Assembly (NCBI GenBank): GCA_025355705.1
Contig: JANXZD010000145.1
Location: 1 to 5,488 of the forward strand
DNA from: Bacteroidota bacterium
Lineage (GTDB): Bacteria > Bacteroidota > Ignavibacteria > UBA10030 > UBA8401
Direction of reading: 5' to 3'
Length of the DNA: 5,488 bases
The notes under the pieces were generated by a model, which was not told the DNA's origin, did no database searches, and saw only the letters and a program-made list of their open reading frames with translations. Both the position numbers and the translations under genes were made by a program. Each line of letters opens with the position of its first letter. The stretch's first letter is position 1. Positions 1 to 5,488 of this stretch are shown here, one piece after another.

Positions 1-1217
1 AGATCTTCGTTGAAATAATCCGGATTCCCTGTTGAACATAAATAATTATTAAGAAGGTCCGCTTTGCCGTTGATGCTTTCCAAACGATTCAAGAAACTTG
101 CTTCATATTGATTTCGCGCTCGATCTAATTCTCGCTTGGTCGGTGCTTCATTCTTTACTTTTGTTATCTCTTCCTGAATGGCAGTTTCAAGTTCTGCAAG
201 AGAATGGCCTGAACGTGCCGTGGCAACAACAACAAATTCTGAAATTATTCTTTGTGATTGTTGATATGCCGAAACATCTTGTGCGATCTGTAGATCATAT
301 ACTAATTTTTTATACAACCGCGAATTTTTACCACCGGCAAGTACGCTAGATAATAGATCCAACTCCGCATCTCCGGGAGTTAGTGAAGCCGGACTGATCC
401 ACGCCATAAATAATCGCGGAAGCTGAACGCGATCTTCAATCGTCATTCGTTTTTCTTCGTTCAGCATCGGAATTGTTCGTTCTTGCGGCTGCACTGGTTT
501 CCCTGCGGGAATTTCATTGAACCATTTTTCCACCAATACTTTTGTCTTTATAATATCAATGTCACCAGCAATTGAAAGACTCGAATTATTCGGAACGTAA
601 TATGTTCTGAAAAATTCTTTTACATCTTCAAGCGATGCCGCAGAAAGATCAGCCATACTGCCAATTGTCGGCCAGCTGTAGGGATATCCTTTGGGAAATA
701 ACGAATCGTCGATCATGATGTCTGCCATTCCATACGGACGATTCTCATACGATTGGCGTCGTTCGTTCTTCACCACATCTCGTTGACCGTTTACTGTAGA
801 TTCAGTCATCGGATCAAGCAGATAACCAAGTCGATCGGAATCGAGGAACAGGGCAAGTTCAAGTGCATTGCTTGGAATATTTTCATAATAATTTGTGCGG
901 TCGTTGTTCGTTGAGCCATTATTGTCACCGCCGGCAGATTCAAGCCATTGATCAAACTTTCCCTCGGGAACATTTTTTGATCCTTCAAACATCAAATGTT
1001 CGAACAGATGTGCAAATCCTGTCCGTCCCGGTTTTTCATATCCTGATCCGACGTGATACCATGTATTGACAGTTATTGTAGGCGTGGTTCTATCTACGTG
1101 AAGAAGCACAGTGAGACCGTTCTTTAGAGTAAATCGCTCATAGGGAACACTGATCCGCACACTTTGCGCAAGCAGTGTTGCCGAAACTATAAGTAAGAGA
1201 AAAAAGAGATTCCGCAT
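1..1217 (-). CDS. M16 family zinc metallopeptidase with Sec signal peptide (3' end cut by window edge)
   Basis: Translating from the ATG at 1217 gives 405 open residues that run off the left edge. Residues 1-18 look like a Sec signal peptide: MRN, then a hydrophobic run, ending near LLA/Q with no lipobox Cys, so the protein is probably periplasmic. The mature part begins with a typical M16 opening (YERFTLKNGLTVLL, 26-39). The inverted zinc motif HxxEH is H70-L-F-E73-H74. The third ligand is probably E152 in VVKNERRQ, 77 residues after the motif, as the family requires. The AGGDNN...NDRTNYYE segment (95-112) matches the conserved M16 N-domain. An M16_C-like domain follows from about residue 200, with GGKNSRLYKKL at 295-305. 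The start is supported by TTGGAG at 1228-1223, 5 nt upstream. The missing end could hold a short tail (about 440 aa in all) or a second M16 pair (about 900 aa). The substrate is unknown. A hairpin and 188 nt separate it from the dismutase gene, so it is probably its own transcription unit. Confidence 0.93.
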   Translation of the reverse strand, partial: MRNLFFLLLIVSATLLAQSVRISVPYERFTLKNGLTVLLHVDRTTPTITVNTWYHVGSGYEKPGRTGFAHLFEHLMFEGSKNVPEGKFDQWLESAGGDNNGSTNNDRTNYYENIPSNALELALFLDSDRLGYLLDPMTESTVNGQRDVVKNERRQSYENRPYGMADIMIDDSLFPKGYPYSWPTIGSMADLSAASLEDVKEFFRTYYVPNNSSLSIAGDIDIIKTKVLVEKWFNEIPAGKPVQPQERTIPMLNEEKRMTIEDRVQLPRLFMAWISPASLTPGDAELDLLSSVLAGGKNSRLYKKLVYDLQIAQDVSAYQQSQRIISEFVVVATARSGHSLAELETAIQEEITKVKNEAPTKRELDRARNQYEASFLNRLESINGKADLLNNYLCSTGNPDYFNED

Positions 1218-1255
1218 TGCCGCTCCAAGTTAGTTAATAAAAATAATATCGTGGA

Positions 1256-1263
1256 CAAAAGTA
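1256..1263 (-). promoter_or_regulatory. Possible Bacteroidota-type -7 promoter element (TACTTTTG) for the M16 peptidase gene
   Basis: TACTTTTG on the minus strand fits the TAnnTTTG pattern of the Bacteroidota primary sigma factor and lies 38 nt upstream of the peptidase ATG. That would leave a leader of roughly 30 nt. I found no clear TTG upstream element at the usual 19-21 nt distance. The host phylum is itself inferred, so this is only a candidate. The surrounding 1218-1354 stretch is AT-rich and holds no ORF of note. Confidence 0.22.
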
Positions 1264-1354
1264 GAATTTTTATTTAGGAAAGTAAAGGATGGAATGACAA
1301 ATATTGAAGATTGTAGCTAGAGGATACTTCAAAAAAGATAGCTACTTTAGCCTA

Positions 1355-1390
1355 TTGCTGAGCCCCGATAAAAAATATCGGGGCTCGCAA
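1355..1390 (-). terminator. Strong hairpin after the dismutase gene, probable end of the suf-sod transcript
   Basis: Positions 1360-1370 and 1376-1386 form a perfect 11-bp stem (GAGCCCCGATA / TATCGGGGCTC) around a 5-nt loop. The stem continues with 4 more pairs (1355-1358 with 1387-1390) after a single unpaired base at 1359. It begins 15 nt beyond the dismutase stop codon. No U-tract follows the stem directly in the minus direction. The nearest run, six T, is at 1336-1331, about 18 nt past the base. It may therefore be a non-canonical terminator, an mRNA 3'-end stabiliser, or a dispersed palindromic repeat. Confidence 0.6.
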
Positions 1391-1405
1391 GACACTTAAA
1401 GTAAT

Positions 1406-2149
1406 TTATTTCACTGCTTGATCATAACGTGCAACAACATCATCCCAATTCACTACACTCCATATCGCACCAAGATAATCTGCGCGACGGTTCTGATATT
1501 TTAAATAATATGCATGTTCCCAAACGTCAACACCGAGAATCGGTTTCTTTCCGTCCATGATAGGATTGTCTTGATTTGCAGTTGATGTAATGACAAGTTT
1601 TCCACCGTCAACGATCAGCCACGCCCAGCCGGAACCGAAACGTCCAAGACCAGCTTTGTTGAATTGTTCTTTGAACGCATCAAGCGAACCAAATGTCGAA
1701 GTCAATGCTGCACCGAATTTGCTCGTAGCCGGGAATGCAACATCTTTTTTCAATTGCTGCCAGAACATTGTGTGATTCACATGTCCGCCGGCATTATTGC
1801 GCACTGCCCCGCGAATCGCTTCGGGAACAGCATTCAAGTTGGTGATGAGTTCTACCGCTGATTTTGATTGAAGATCAGCATGGTCCTTCAACGCGTTGTT
1901 CAGATTGGTAACATACGCGGCGTGATGTTTGCCGTGATGGATTTCCATTGTCTTTGCATCGATATACGGTTCTAGTGCATCCAACGCAAATGGAAGCGGT
2001 GCAAGTTCTTGTGCCATTGTTTTATTCTCCTTGGTTTGTGATGATAAAAAATTATTTGTTTCATTTGCATTCATTGAAAACGATGAAGTCAGCGATCCTA
2101 TGAAAATTGATGTCGATGTTTTTAAGAAAATTCTTCTTTTTGGATTCAT
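1406..2149 (-). CDS. sodA: Mn-type superoxide dismutase with N-terminal Tat-type signal
   Basis: The product converts superoxide to oxygen and hydrogen peroxide. The long form has 247 residues. The Fe/Mn-SOD body starts near residue 45 (MAQELAPLPFALDALEPYI) and is about 203 residues, the normal family length. Metal ligands, by alignment to E. coli SodA, are H71 (MEIHHGKHH), H126 (NHTMFW), D208 and H212 (DVWEHAYY). H75 and Y79 match the active-site gateway pair. Gly122 in GGHVNH and Gln193 in TANQDNP are the Mn-type arrangement, although a cambialistic enzyme is possible. Residues 4-10, KRRIFLK, match the twin-arginine consensus, followed by a mildly hydrophobic stretch (11-25) and a polar linker to 44, so Tat export is predicted. 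The long start has GAAGGGGAG 10 nt upstream. An alternative ATG at 2017 (codon 45) has its own AAGGAG. The gene lies 33 nt after the MIP18 gene with no terminator between, so it is probably the last gene of the suf operon. Confidence 0.95.
   Translation of the reverse strand: MNPKRRIFLKTSTSIFIGSLTSSFSMNANETNNFLSSQTKENKTMAQELAPLPFALDALEPYIDAKTMEIHHGKHHAAYVTNLNNALKDHADLQSKSAVELITNLNAVPEAIRGAVRNNAGGHVNHTMFWQQLKKDVAFPATSKFGAALTSTFGSLDAFKEQFNKAGLGRFGSGWAWLIVDGGKLVITSTANQDNPIMDGKKPILGVDVWEHAYYLKYQNRRADYLGAIWSVVNWDDVVARYDQAVK
2027..2032 (-). promoter_or_regulatory. Internal Shine-Dalgarno (AAGGAG) for a short cytosolic SOD form
   Basis: AAGGAG lies inside the dismutase reading frame (codons for K40-E41), 9 nt upstream of the in-frame ATG at 2017. 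Starting there gives a 203-aa enzyme whose N-terminus aligns with ordinary cytosolic SodA. It is a full-strength site, closer to consensus than the one for the long form, so internal initiation is plausible. Confidence 0.55.
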
Positions 2150-2159
2150 AGTTTTGATT

Positions 2160-2168
2160 CTCCCCTTC
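2160..2168 (-). promoter_or_regulatory. Shine-Dalgarno for the long, Tat-bearing SOD form
   Basis: GAAGGGGAG sits 10 nt before the ATG at 2149, in the 33-nt gap after the MIP18 gene. It supports the upstream start, and with it the reality of the signal peptide, rather than a chance in-frame extension. Confidence 0.6.
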
Positions 2169-2182
2169 AGTGCAATTAAGAA

Positions 2183-2533
2183 TTACATTCCGAGTGTCAA
2201 TCGCGCTTCTTCCGACATCATACTTGTTTCCCAGCGCGGTTCCCAGACAATATTCACATTGGTTTCAGAAACTCCTTTTACGGTTTCCGTTTTTTGTTTC
2301 ACTTCAACCGGAATCACTTGAGCGGCAGGACACGCCGGCGATGTTAATGTCATAGTCACATCAACCAAACCGGTATCTGATACTTCAACATTATAAACAA
2401 GCCCGAGCTCATAGATGTTCACAGGAATTTCAGGATCATACACCGTCCGGATCTGTTCCGTAACTTGTTCCTTGATGATCATCTTTTCGATCGAACTCAA
2501 CTGCTGCAATGTCGGATATTTTTCGTTTTCCAT
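2183..2533 (-). CDS. sufT: SUF-associated MIP18/DUF59 family protein (SufT-like)
   Basis: A 116-residue protein of the MIP18 (DUF59) family, found in many SUF operons and linked in other bacteria to maturation of Fe-S proteins. The family core is clear: DPEIPVNIYELGLVY (33-47), then a beta region to MTLTSPACPAA (61-71) with the conserved, reactive Cys at C68. The C-terminus WEPRWETSMMSEEARLTLGM (97-116) is the typical SUF-associated signature. The frame stays open upstream to 2644, but that would overlap the end of sufU by about 76 nt. The ATG at 2533 gives the normal family length and a 35-nt gap, so I chose it. Its Shine-Dalgarno is weak (GAAG, 3 nt before the ATG). The cellular role is cytosolic. 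The symbol follows family usage, and the exact function in this host is inferred. Confidence 0.92.
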   Translation of the reverse strand: MENEKYPTLQQLSSIEKMIIKEQVTEQIRTVYDPEIPVNIYELGLVYNVEVSDTGLVDVTMTLTSPACPAAQVIPVEVKQKTETVKGVSETNVNIVWEPRWETSMMSEEARLTLGM

Positions 2534-2568
2534 TCGCTTCAAATTTTTATTATGAATGTATGTTAATT

Positions 2569-3033
2569 TTACTGTTCGGTCGAAACTGCCTGCTTCGGGT
2601 TTATCAATGCGGCATTCATTGCATGCCATGCTAAACTTGCACATTTGATCCGCGCAGGAAATTCTCTTACGCCGGCCAACGCACCAAGACTCCCCAATTC
2701 TTTAATTTTTTCTTCAGGGATATCATCACCAATCTTCGTCATAATGACGGAATGGAATTTTTCAAACAACTCTTTTGCATTTGCAATCGTCGTTCCTTTA
2801 ACCGCTGCGGTCATCATCGAGGCGGATGACTTAGAGATCGCACAGCCGCTCCCTTTGAATCCAATATCAGAAATAATATCGCCATCCAGCTTCACCCAGA
2901 TGTGATAATGATCTCCACATAATGGGTTATATCCATCAGCATCATTCGTAAAATGTTCTAGTTCCTTAAAATTTCTCGGTGATTTATTGTGTTCAAGAAT
3001 TAACTGCTGATATAATTCGTTCAATTCACTCAT
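2569..3033 (-). CDS. sufU: SufU, zinc-dependent sulfur acceptor for SufS
   Basis: A 154-residue IscU-fold protein of the SufU type. SufU takes persulfide sulfur from SufS by ligand exchange at a zinc site and passes it to the SufBCD scaffold. Visible zinc ligands are C39 and D41 (NPLCGD), C64 (GSGCAISKSSASMM) and C131 (RIKCASLAW), the four positions known from B. subtilis SufU. The spacer between C64 and C131 (67 residues) is the long SufU version, not the shorter IscU one, and the IscU LPPVK motif is absent. The start ATG overlaps the sufS stop as ATGA (3033-3030). A longer frame to 3162 exists but would lie inside sufS and adds no family sequence. The four-base overlap, together with a GGAG site, indicates translational coupling to sufS. 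Confidence 0.96.
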   Translation of the reverse strand: MSELNELYQQLILEHNKSPRNFKELEHFTNDADGYNPLCGDHYHIWVKLDGDIISDIGFKGSGCAISKSSASMMTAAVKGTTIANAKELFEKFHSVIMTKIGDDIPEEKIKELGSLGALAGVREFPARIKCASLAWHAMNAALINPKQAVSTEQ

Positions 3034-4271
3034 CCGAAGATCTCCGAAACTTTTGCGATTCCGCGCACCAACGCATCCAATTCTTCTTTTGTATTGTAAA
3101 AAGAAATTGATGCTCGTGCAGTTGCGGGAATTCCGAATCGCTTCATCACTGGCTGAGTGCAATGGTGTCCGGTACGGATTGCAATTCCCTCTCGGTCAAG
3201 AATTGTTCCTATGTCGTGTGGATGAGCATTTTCAAGGACGAATGAAAGAATGCTCGCTTTTAATTTTGCTGTGCCGATCAATCGTAGCCCGGATACGTGA
3301 TTTAAAATTTCAGTTCCATATTCAAGAAGTTCATGCTCGTAACTTGAAATCGCATTGAGTCCGATGATATTCACATAATCAATCGCCGCGCCAAGTCCGA
3401 TTCCGCCGACGATGTTTGGAGTTCCCGCTTCGAATTTGTAAGGAAGATCATTATATGTTGTTTTCTCAAAAGTTACGGAACGAATCATATCTCCACCCCC
3501 CTGATATGGTTTCATCTGATCAAGAAGCGCAGCTTTTCCATACAACACACCGATACCAGTCGGACCGAAAATTTTGTGTCCTGAAAAAGCAAAAAAATCA
3601 CAATCAAGAGCACGCACATCCACCGGAATATGTGCAACTGCCTGTGCTCCATCAATCAATACCGTTGAACCATTACGATGTGCGAGTTCGATGATCTGTT
3701 TTACCGGATTGATCGTTCCAAGCGAATTTGAAACGAACACAACCGAAACGATTTTCGTTTTTGGCGAAAGTAATTTCTCGAATTCTTCAATGACCAATTC
3801 GCCGTCATCATTCATTGGAATAATGCGAAGTATGGCATTCCGTTCTTCACAGATCATCTGCCACGGAACGATATTCGAATGATGCTCCATTGCTGAGATG
3901 ATTACTTCATCTCCGGCACTCAAAAATGTCTTGCCAAAACTTTGTGCAACAAGATTGATCGAATCGGTCGTTCCTTTTGTAAAGATAACTTCCTTATTGT
4001 CAGCCGCATTGATAAAGTTCTTCACTTTGCCGCGAGCTTTTTCATATTCAAACGTAGCAACTTCACTTAAATGATGAACCCCGCGGTGGATGTTCGCATT
4101 TTGTTCCCGATAATAGATGTTTTGAATATCAAGAACTGCATTTGGTTTTTGTGTCGTTGCCGCATTGTCTAGATAAACCAGAGGTTTTCCATGCACCATT
4201 GTTGAGAGTATGGGAAAATCTTTTCTCAGGGTTGTTACATCAAATGCTATTTGGGTTTCCAATTCGGACAT
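3030..4271 (-). CDS. sufS: SufS, group II cysteine desulfurase
   Basis: A PLP-dependent enzyme of 413 residues (E. coli SufS has 406) that removes sulfur from L-cysteine, giving alanine and an enzyme persulfide. Family landmarks are all present: LDNAATTQKP (35-44), the stacking His H130 in MEHHSNIVPW, D207 and Q210 in IDGAQ, the PLP-binding lysine K233 in FSGHKIFGPTG, the persulfide Cys C371 in RTGHHCTQP, and the substrate-carboxylate Arg R386 in TARASISFYNT. All sit at a constant +7 offset from E. coli numbering. The short segment before C371 (RTGHHC) marks group II. The start at 4271 lies 3 nt after the sufD stop with no recognisable Shine-Dalgarno, so it is probably translated by coupling to sufD. 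The partner sulfur acceptor, SufU, follows directly. It acts in the cytosol. Confidence 0.97.
   Translation of the reverse strand: MSELETQIAFDVTTLRKDFPILSTMVHGKPLVYLDNAATTQKPNAVLDIQNIYYREQNANIHRGVHHLSEVATFEYEKARGKVKNFINAADNKEVIFTKGTTDSINLVAQSFGKTFLSAGDEVIISAMEHHSNIVPWQMICEERNAILRIIPMNDDGELVIEEFEKLLSPKTKIVSVVFVSNSLGTINPVKQIIELAHRNGSTVLIDGAQAVAHIPVDVRALDCDFFAFSGHKIFGPTGIGVLYGKAALLDQMKPYQGGGDMIRSVTFEKTTYNDLPYKFEAGTPNIVGGIGLGAAIDYVNIIGLNAISSYEHELLEYGTEILNHVSGLRLIGTAKLKASILSFVLENAHPHDIGTILDREGIAIRTGHHCTQPVMKRFGIPATARASISFYNTKEELDALVRGIAKVSEIFG
3042..3045 (-). promoter_or_regulatory. Shine-Dalgarno (GGAG) setting the sufU start
   Basis: GGAG inside the last codons of sufS lies 8 nt upstream of the ATG at 3033. 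It decides for this start over the longer in-frame extension to 3162. Confidence 0.55.
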
Positions 4272-4274
4272 AAT

Positions 4275-5488
4275 TTAAGCGTGAACGATATCAGGTAAAT
4301 TTCCGGTACCGAGTTTTGCGCGAAGATGATCGACAACAATACGGTCGACATGACGACGCAGGATCGGATGAACTATTTTTTCCGTAGCTTCCGCAGCATA
4401 ACCAACGGTGAGGATTCCTTTTGCATTTTCTTCGGATATTCCACGGGTCTTCAAATAAAATGAATGGGTTTCGTTCATTCCACCAACTGCAGCACCATGC
4501 GTACATTTCACGTCATCAGCAAAGATCTCAAGTTCAGGTTTCGTATCAACAATCGCAGTATCGGACAGCAGTAAATTTCTGTTGGTTTGTTTTGAATCGG
4601 TCTTTTGCGCTTCCGGTTCCACGTACACTTTTCCGTTGAACACTGCTCGTGACGAATCGGTCAGAATTCCTTTGAACAATTCATGGCTCGGACAGTTCGG
4701 ATGAATGTGATGCATGAATGTATGATGATCGATCAATTGCTCACCTGAGGTGATATACAGTCCATTCAAATTACACTCGGTCGATTCTCCGTCGATAATT
4801 ACGCTCATATCATTTCGTGCAATTGCTCCGCCAACGGCAAGAGAGAAGACATGAACATTACTGTGCTGATATTGGTGTACATGCAAATTCTCAACATGAA
4901 ATGATGATTCGCTTTCTTTCTGGACTTTAACCAGCTCAACAACACTTTCGTTCTTTACAACTACTTCCGTGACTACATTCGTGAAATTTGTATTCTCTTC
5001 TGCTGAATAAAAACTGCTAATGAAATTCACTTTTGAATGTTCTTCAACAACGATCAAATTACGAATGTGCGAAACAGATTGTTCCGTATCTTTTTTCGTG
5101 GAGATGAACAACAGATGAATCGGCTTCGCAACTTCTACATTCGCGGGAACATGAATGAACGCGCCATCATTGATGAATGCAGTATTCAACGCAGTGAATG
5201 AATTTTTCTGATACTTCACATATTTTGTAAGATGCTGCAGAATGACATCATTATGTGTAGCGTATGCTTCAATAAGATTTTTAATTACAACACCGGTTTG
5301 TAAGCCATTCAATTGTGAATGTTCTTTAGAAAAATGACCATTCACAAATACGATAACATACTGTTCAAGATCGTTTACCAATAATGATTTCACAAGTTCT
5401 GCAGAAACTGATTGCTTTCCTGCCGAATATGTGAACGGTTGTTTTGCGATCGGTGCTACATTCGTGTATTTCCAATCTTCATCCTTCG
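4275..5488 (-). CDS. sufD: SufD, SufBCD scaffold subunit (5' end beyond window)
   Basis: 403 residues are visible, and the frame is open to the right edge. SufD is part of the cytosolic SufBC2D complex on which clusters are built. The first visible residues, KDEDWKYTNVAPI, are the conserved SufBD N-terminal segment (ExWKYT), so only about 30 residues are missing. A GTG at 5393 could be mistaken for a start but is internal. The beta-helix core follows, with H-rich stretches. The C-terminal signature is ADDVKCTHGAAVGGMNE, with C328 and H330 in visible numbering; this His corresponds to the functionally important H360 of E. coli SufD. Then come FYLKTRGIS and a helical tail (TEKIVHPILRRHVDRIV). 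Many SufD proteins read GQLDE or similar where this one has GGMNE. SufD rather than SufB is favoured by the length and by the position directly before sufS. sufC and sufB are expected upstream, outside the window. Confidence 0.95.
   Translation of the reverse strand, partial: KDEDWKYTNVAPIAKQPFTYSAGKQSVSAELVKSLLVNDLEQYVIVFVNGHFSKEHSQLNGLQTGVVIKNLIEAYATHNDVILQHLTKYVKYQKNSFTALNTAFINDGAFIHVPANVEVAKPIHLLFISTKKDTEQSVSHIRNLIVVEEHSKVNFISSFYSAEENTNFTNVVTEVVVKNESVVELVKVQKESESSFHVENLHVHQYQHSNVHVFSLAVGGAIARNDMSVIIDGESTECNLNGLYITSGEQLIDHHTFMHHIHPNCPSHELFKGILTDSSRAVFNGKVYVEPEAQKTDSKQTNRNLLLSDTAIVDTKPELEIFADDVKCTHGAAVGGMNETHSFYLKTRGISEENAKGILTVGYAAEATEKIVHPILRRHVDRIVVDHLRAKLGTGNLPDIVHA

Noticed and set aside
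98..1069. Plus- and minus-strand short ORFs inside the M16 peptidase region
   Set aside because: The full peptidase frame runs unbroken through the region with conserved motifs, so these are other-frame shadows.
2172..2186. AT-rich near-palindrome (AATTAAGAATT) just after the MIP18 stop as a terminator
   Set aside because: It is short, has no GC pairs in a stem and no U-tract, so it would not stop transcription.
2031..2321. Plus-strand 96-codon ORF with a hydrophobic stretch, spanning the gap between the MIP18 and dismutase genes
   Set aside because: It is antisense to the conserved SufT C-terminus and to the dismutase leader, has no family resemblance and no convincing ribosome binding site. 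The hydrophobic run is a by-product of the opposite strand's lysine- and asparagine-rich sequence.
2534..2644. N-terminal extension of the MIP18 gene to an ATG at 2644
   Set aside because: The added 37 residues overlap the conserved end of sufU in another frame and do not resemble MIP18 proteins. The ATG at 2533 gives normal length.
3034..3162. N-terminal extension of sufU to 3162
   Set aside because: It is read from the sufS coding sequence in another frame. The ATG at 3033 has a Shine-Dalgarno, an ATGA overlap and the usual SufU N-terminus (MSELNELYQQLILEH).
3053..3882. Plus-strand ORFs of about 90-102 codons opposite sufS
   Set aside because: They lie wholly within the well-conserved sufS gene on the other strand, and their translations look like no protein family.
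5391..5393. GTG at 5393 as the start of sufD
   Set aside because: The frame continues upstream to the window edge and encodes the conserved DEDWKYTNV segment, so the gene begins outside the window.

Overview
The window is a bacterial chromosomal segment, moderately AT-rich and densely coding, with every real gene on the minus strand. It holds the 3' part of a SUF iron-sulfur cluster assembly operon, then a superoxide dismutase gene, then a separately expressed zinc metallopeptidase that runs off the left edge. The SufU type (NPLCGD motif), the MIP18-family gene at the end of the operon, the dismutase with a Tat-type leader and a possible TAnnTTTG promoter element suggest a member of the Bacteroidota/Ignavibacteria (FCB) side of the bacterial tree. 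This placement is an inference and is weak without database searches.

In transcription order (right to left) the layout is: sufD (5' end outside the window, stop at 4275), sufS (4271-3030), sufU (3033-2569), a SufT/MIP18 (DUF59) gene (2533-2183), and a Mn-type superoxide dismutase (2149-1406). Gaps are 3 nt, a 4-nt ATGA overlap, 35 nt and 33 nt, with no terminator between genes, so these five probably form one transcript. sufB and sufC are expected upstream, beyond position 5488. A strong 15-bp hairpin (1355-1390) follows the dismutase stop codon and probably marks the transcript end. After 188 nt without a gene, an M16 family peptidase with a Sec signal peptide starts at 1217 and is cut by the left edge.

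Functionally, SufS takes sulfur from cysteine, SufU accepts and relays it, SufD is part of the SufBCD scaffold, and the MIP18 protein probably helps maturation or delivery of clusters. The dismutase removes superoxide, which destroys exposed [4Fe-4S] clusters, so placing it with SUF makes physiological sense.

The most notable feature is the dismutase N-terminus. The long form starts with a near-consensus twin-arginine signal (KRRIFLK) behind its own Shine-Dalgarno sequence. An internal ATG at codon 45, where a normal cytosolic dismutase would start, has an even better Shine-Dalgarno (AAGGAG). One gene may therefore make both an exported and a cytosolic enzyme. I saw no CRISPR array, insertion sequence, tRNA or rRNA. 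Nothing else points to an undescribed multi-gene system.
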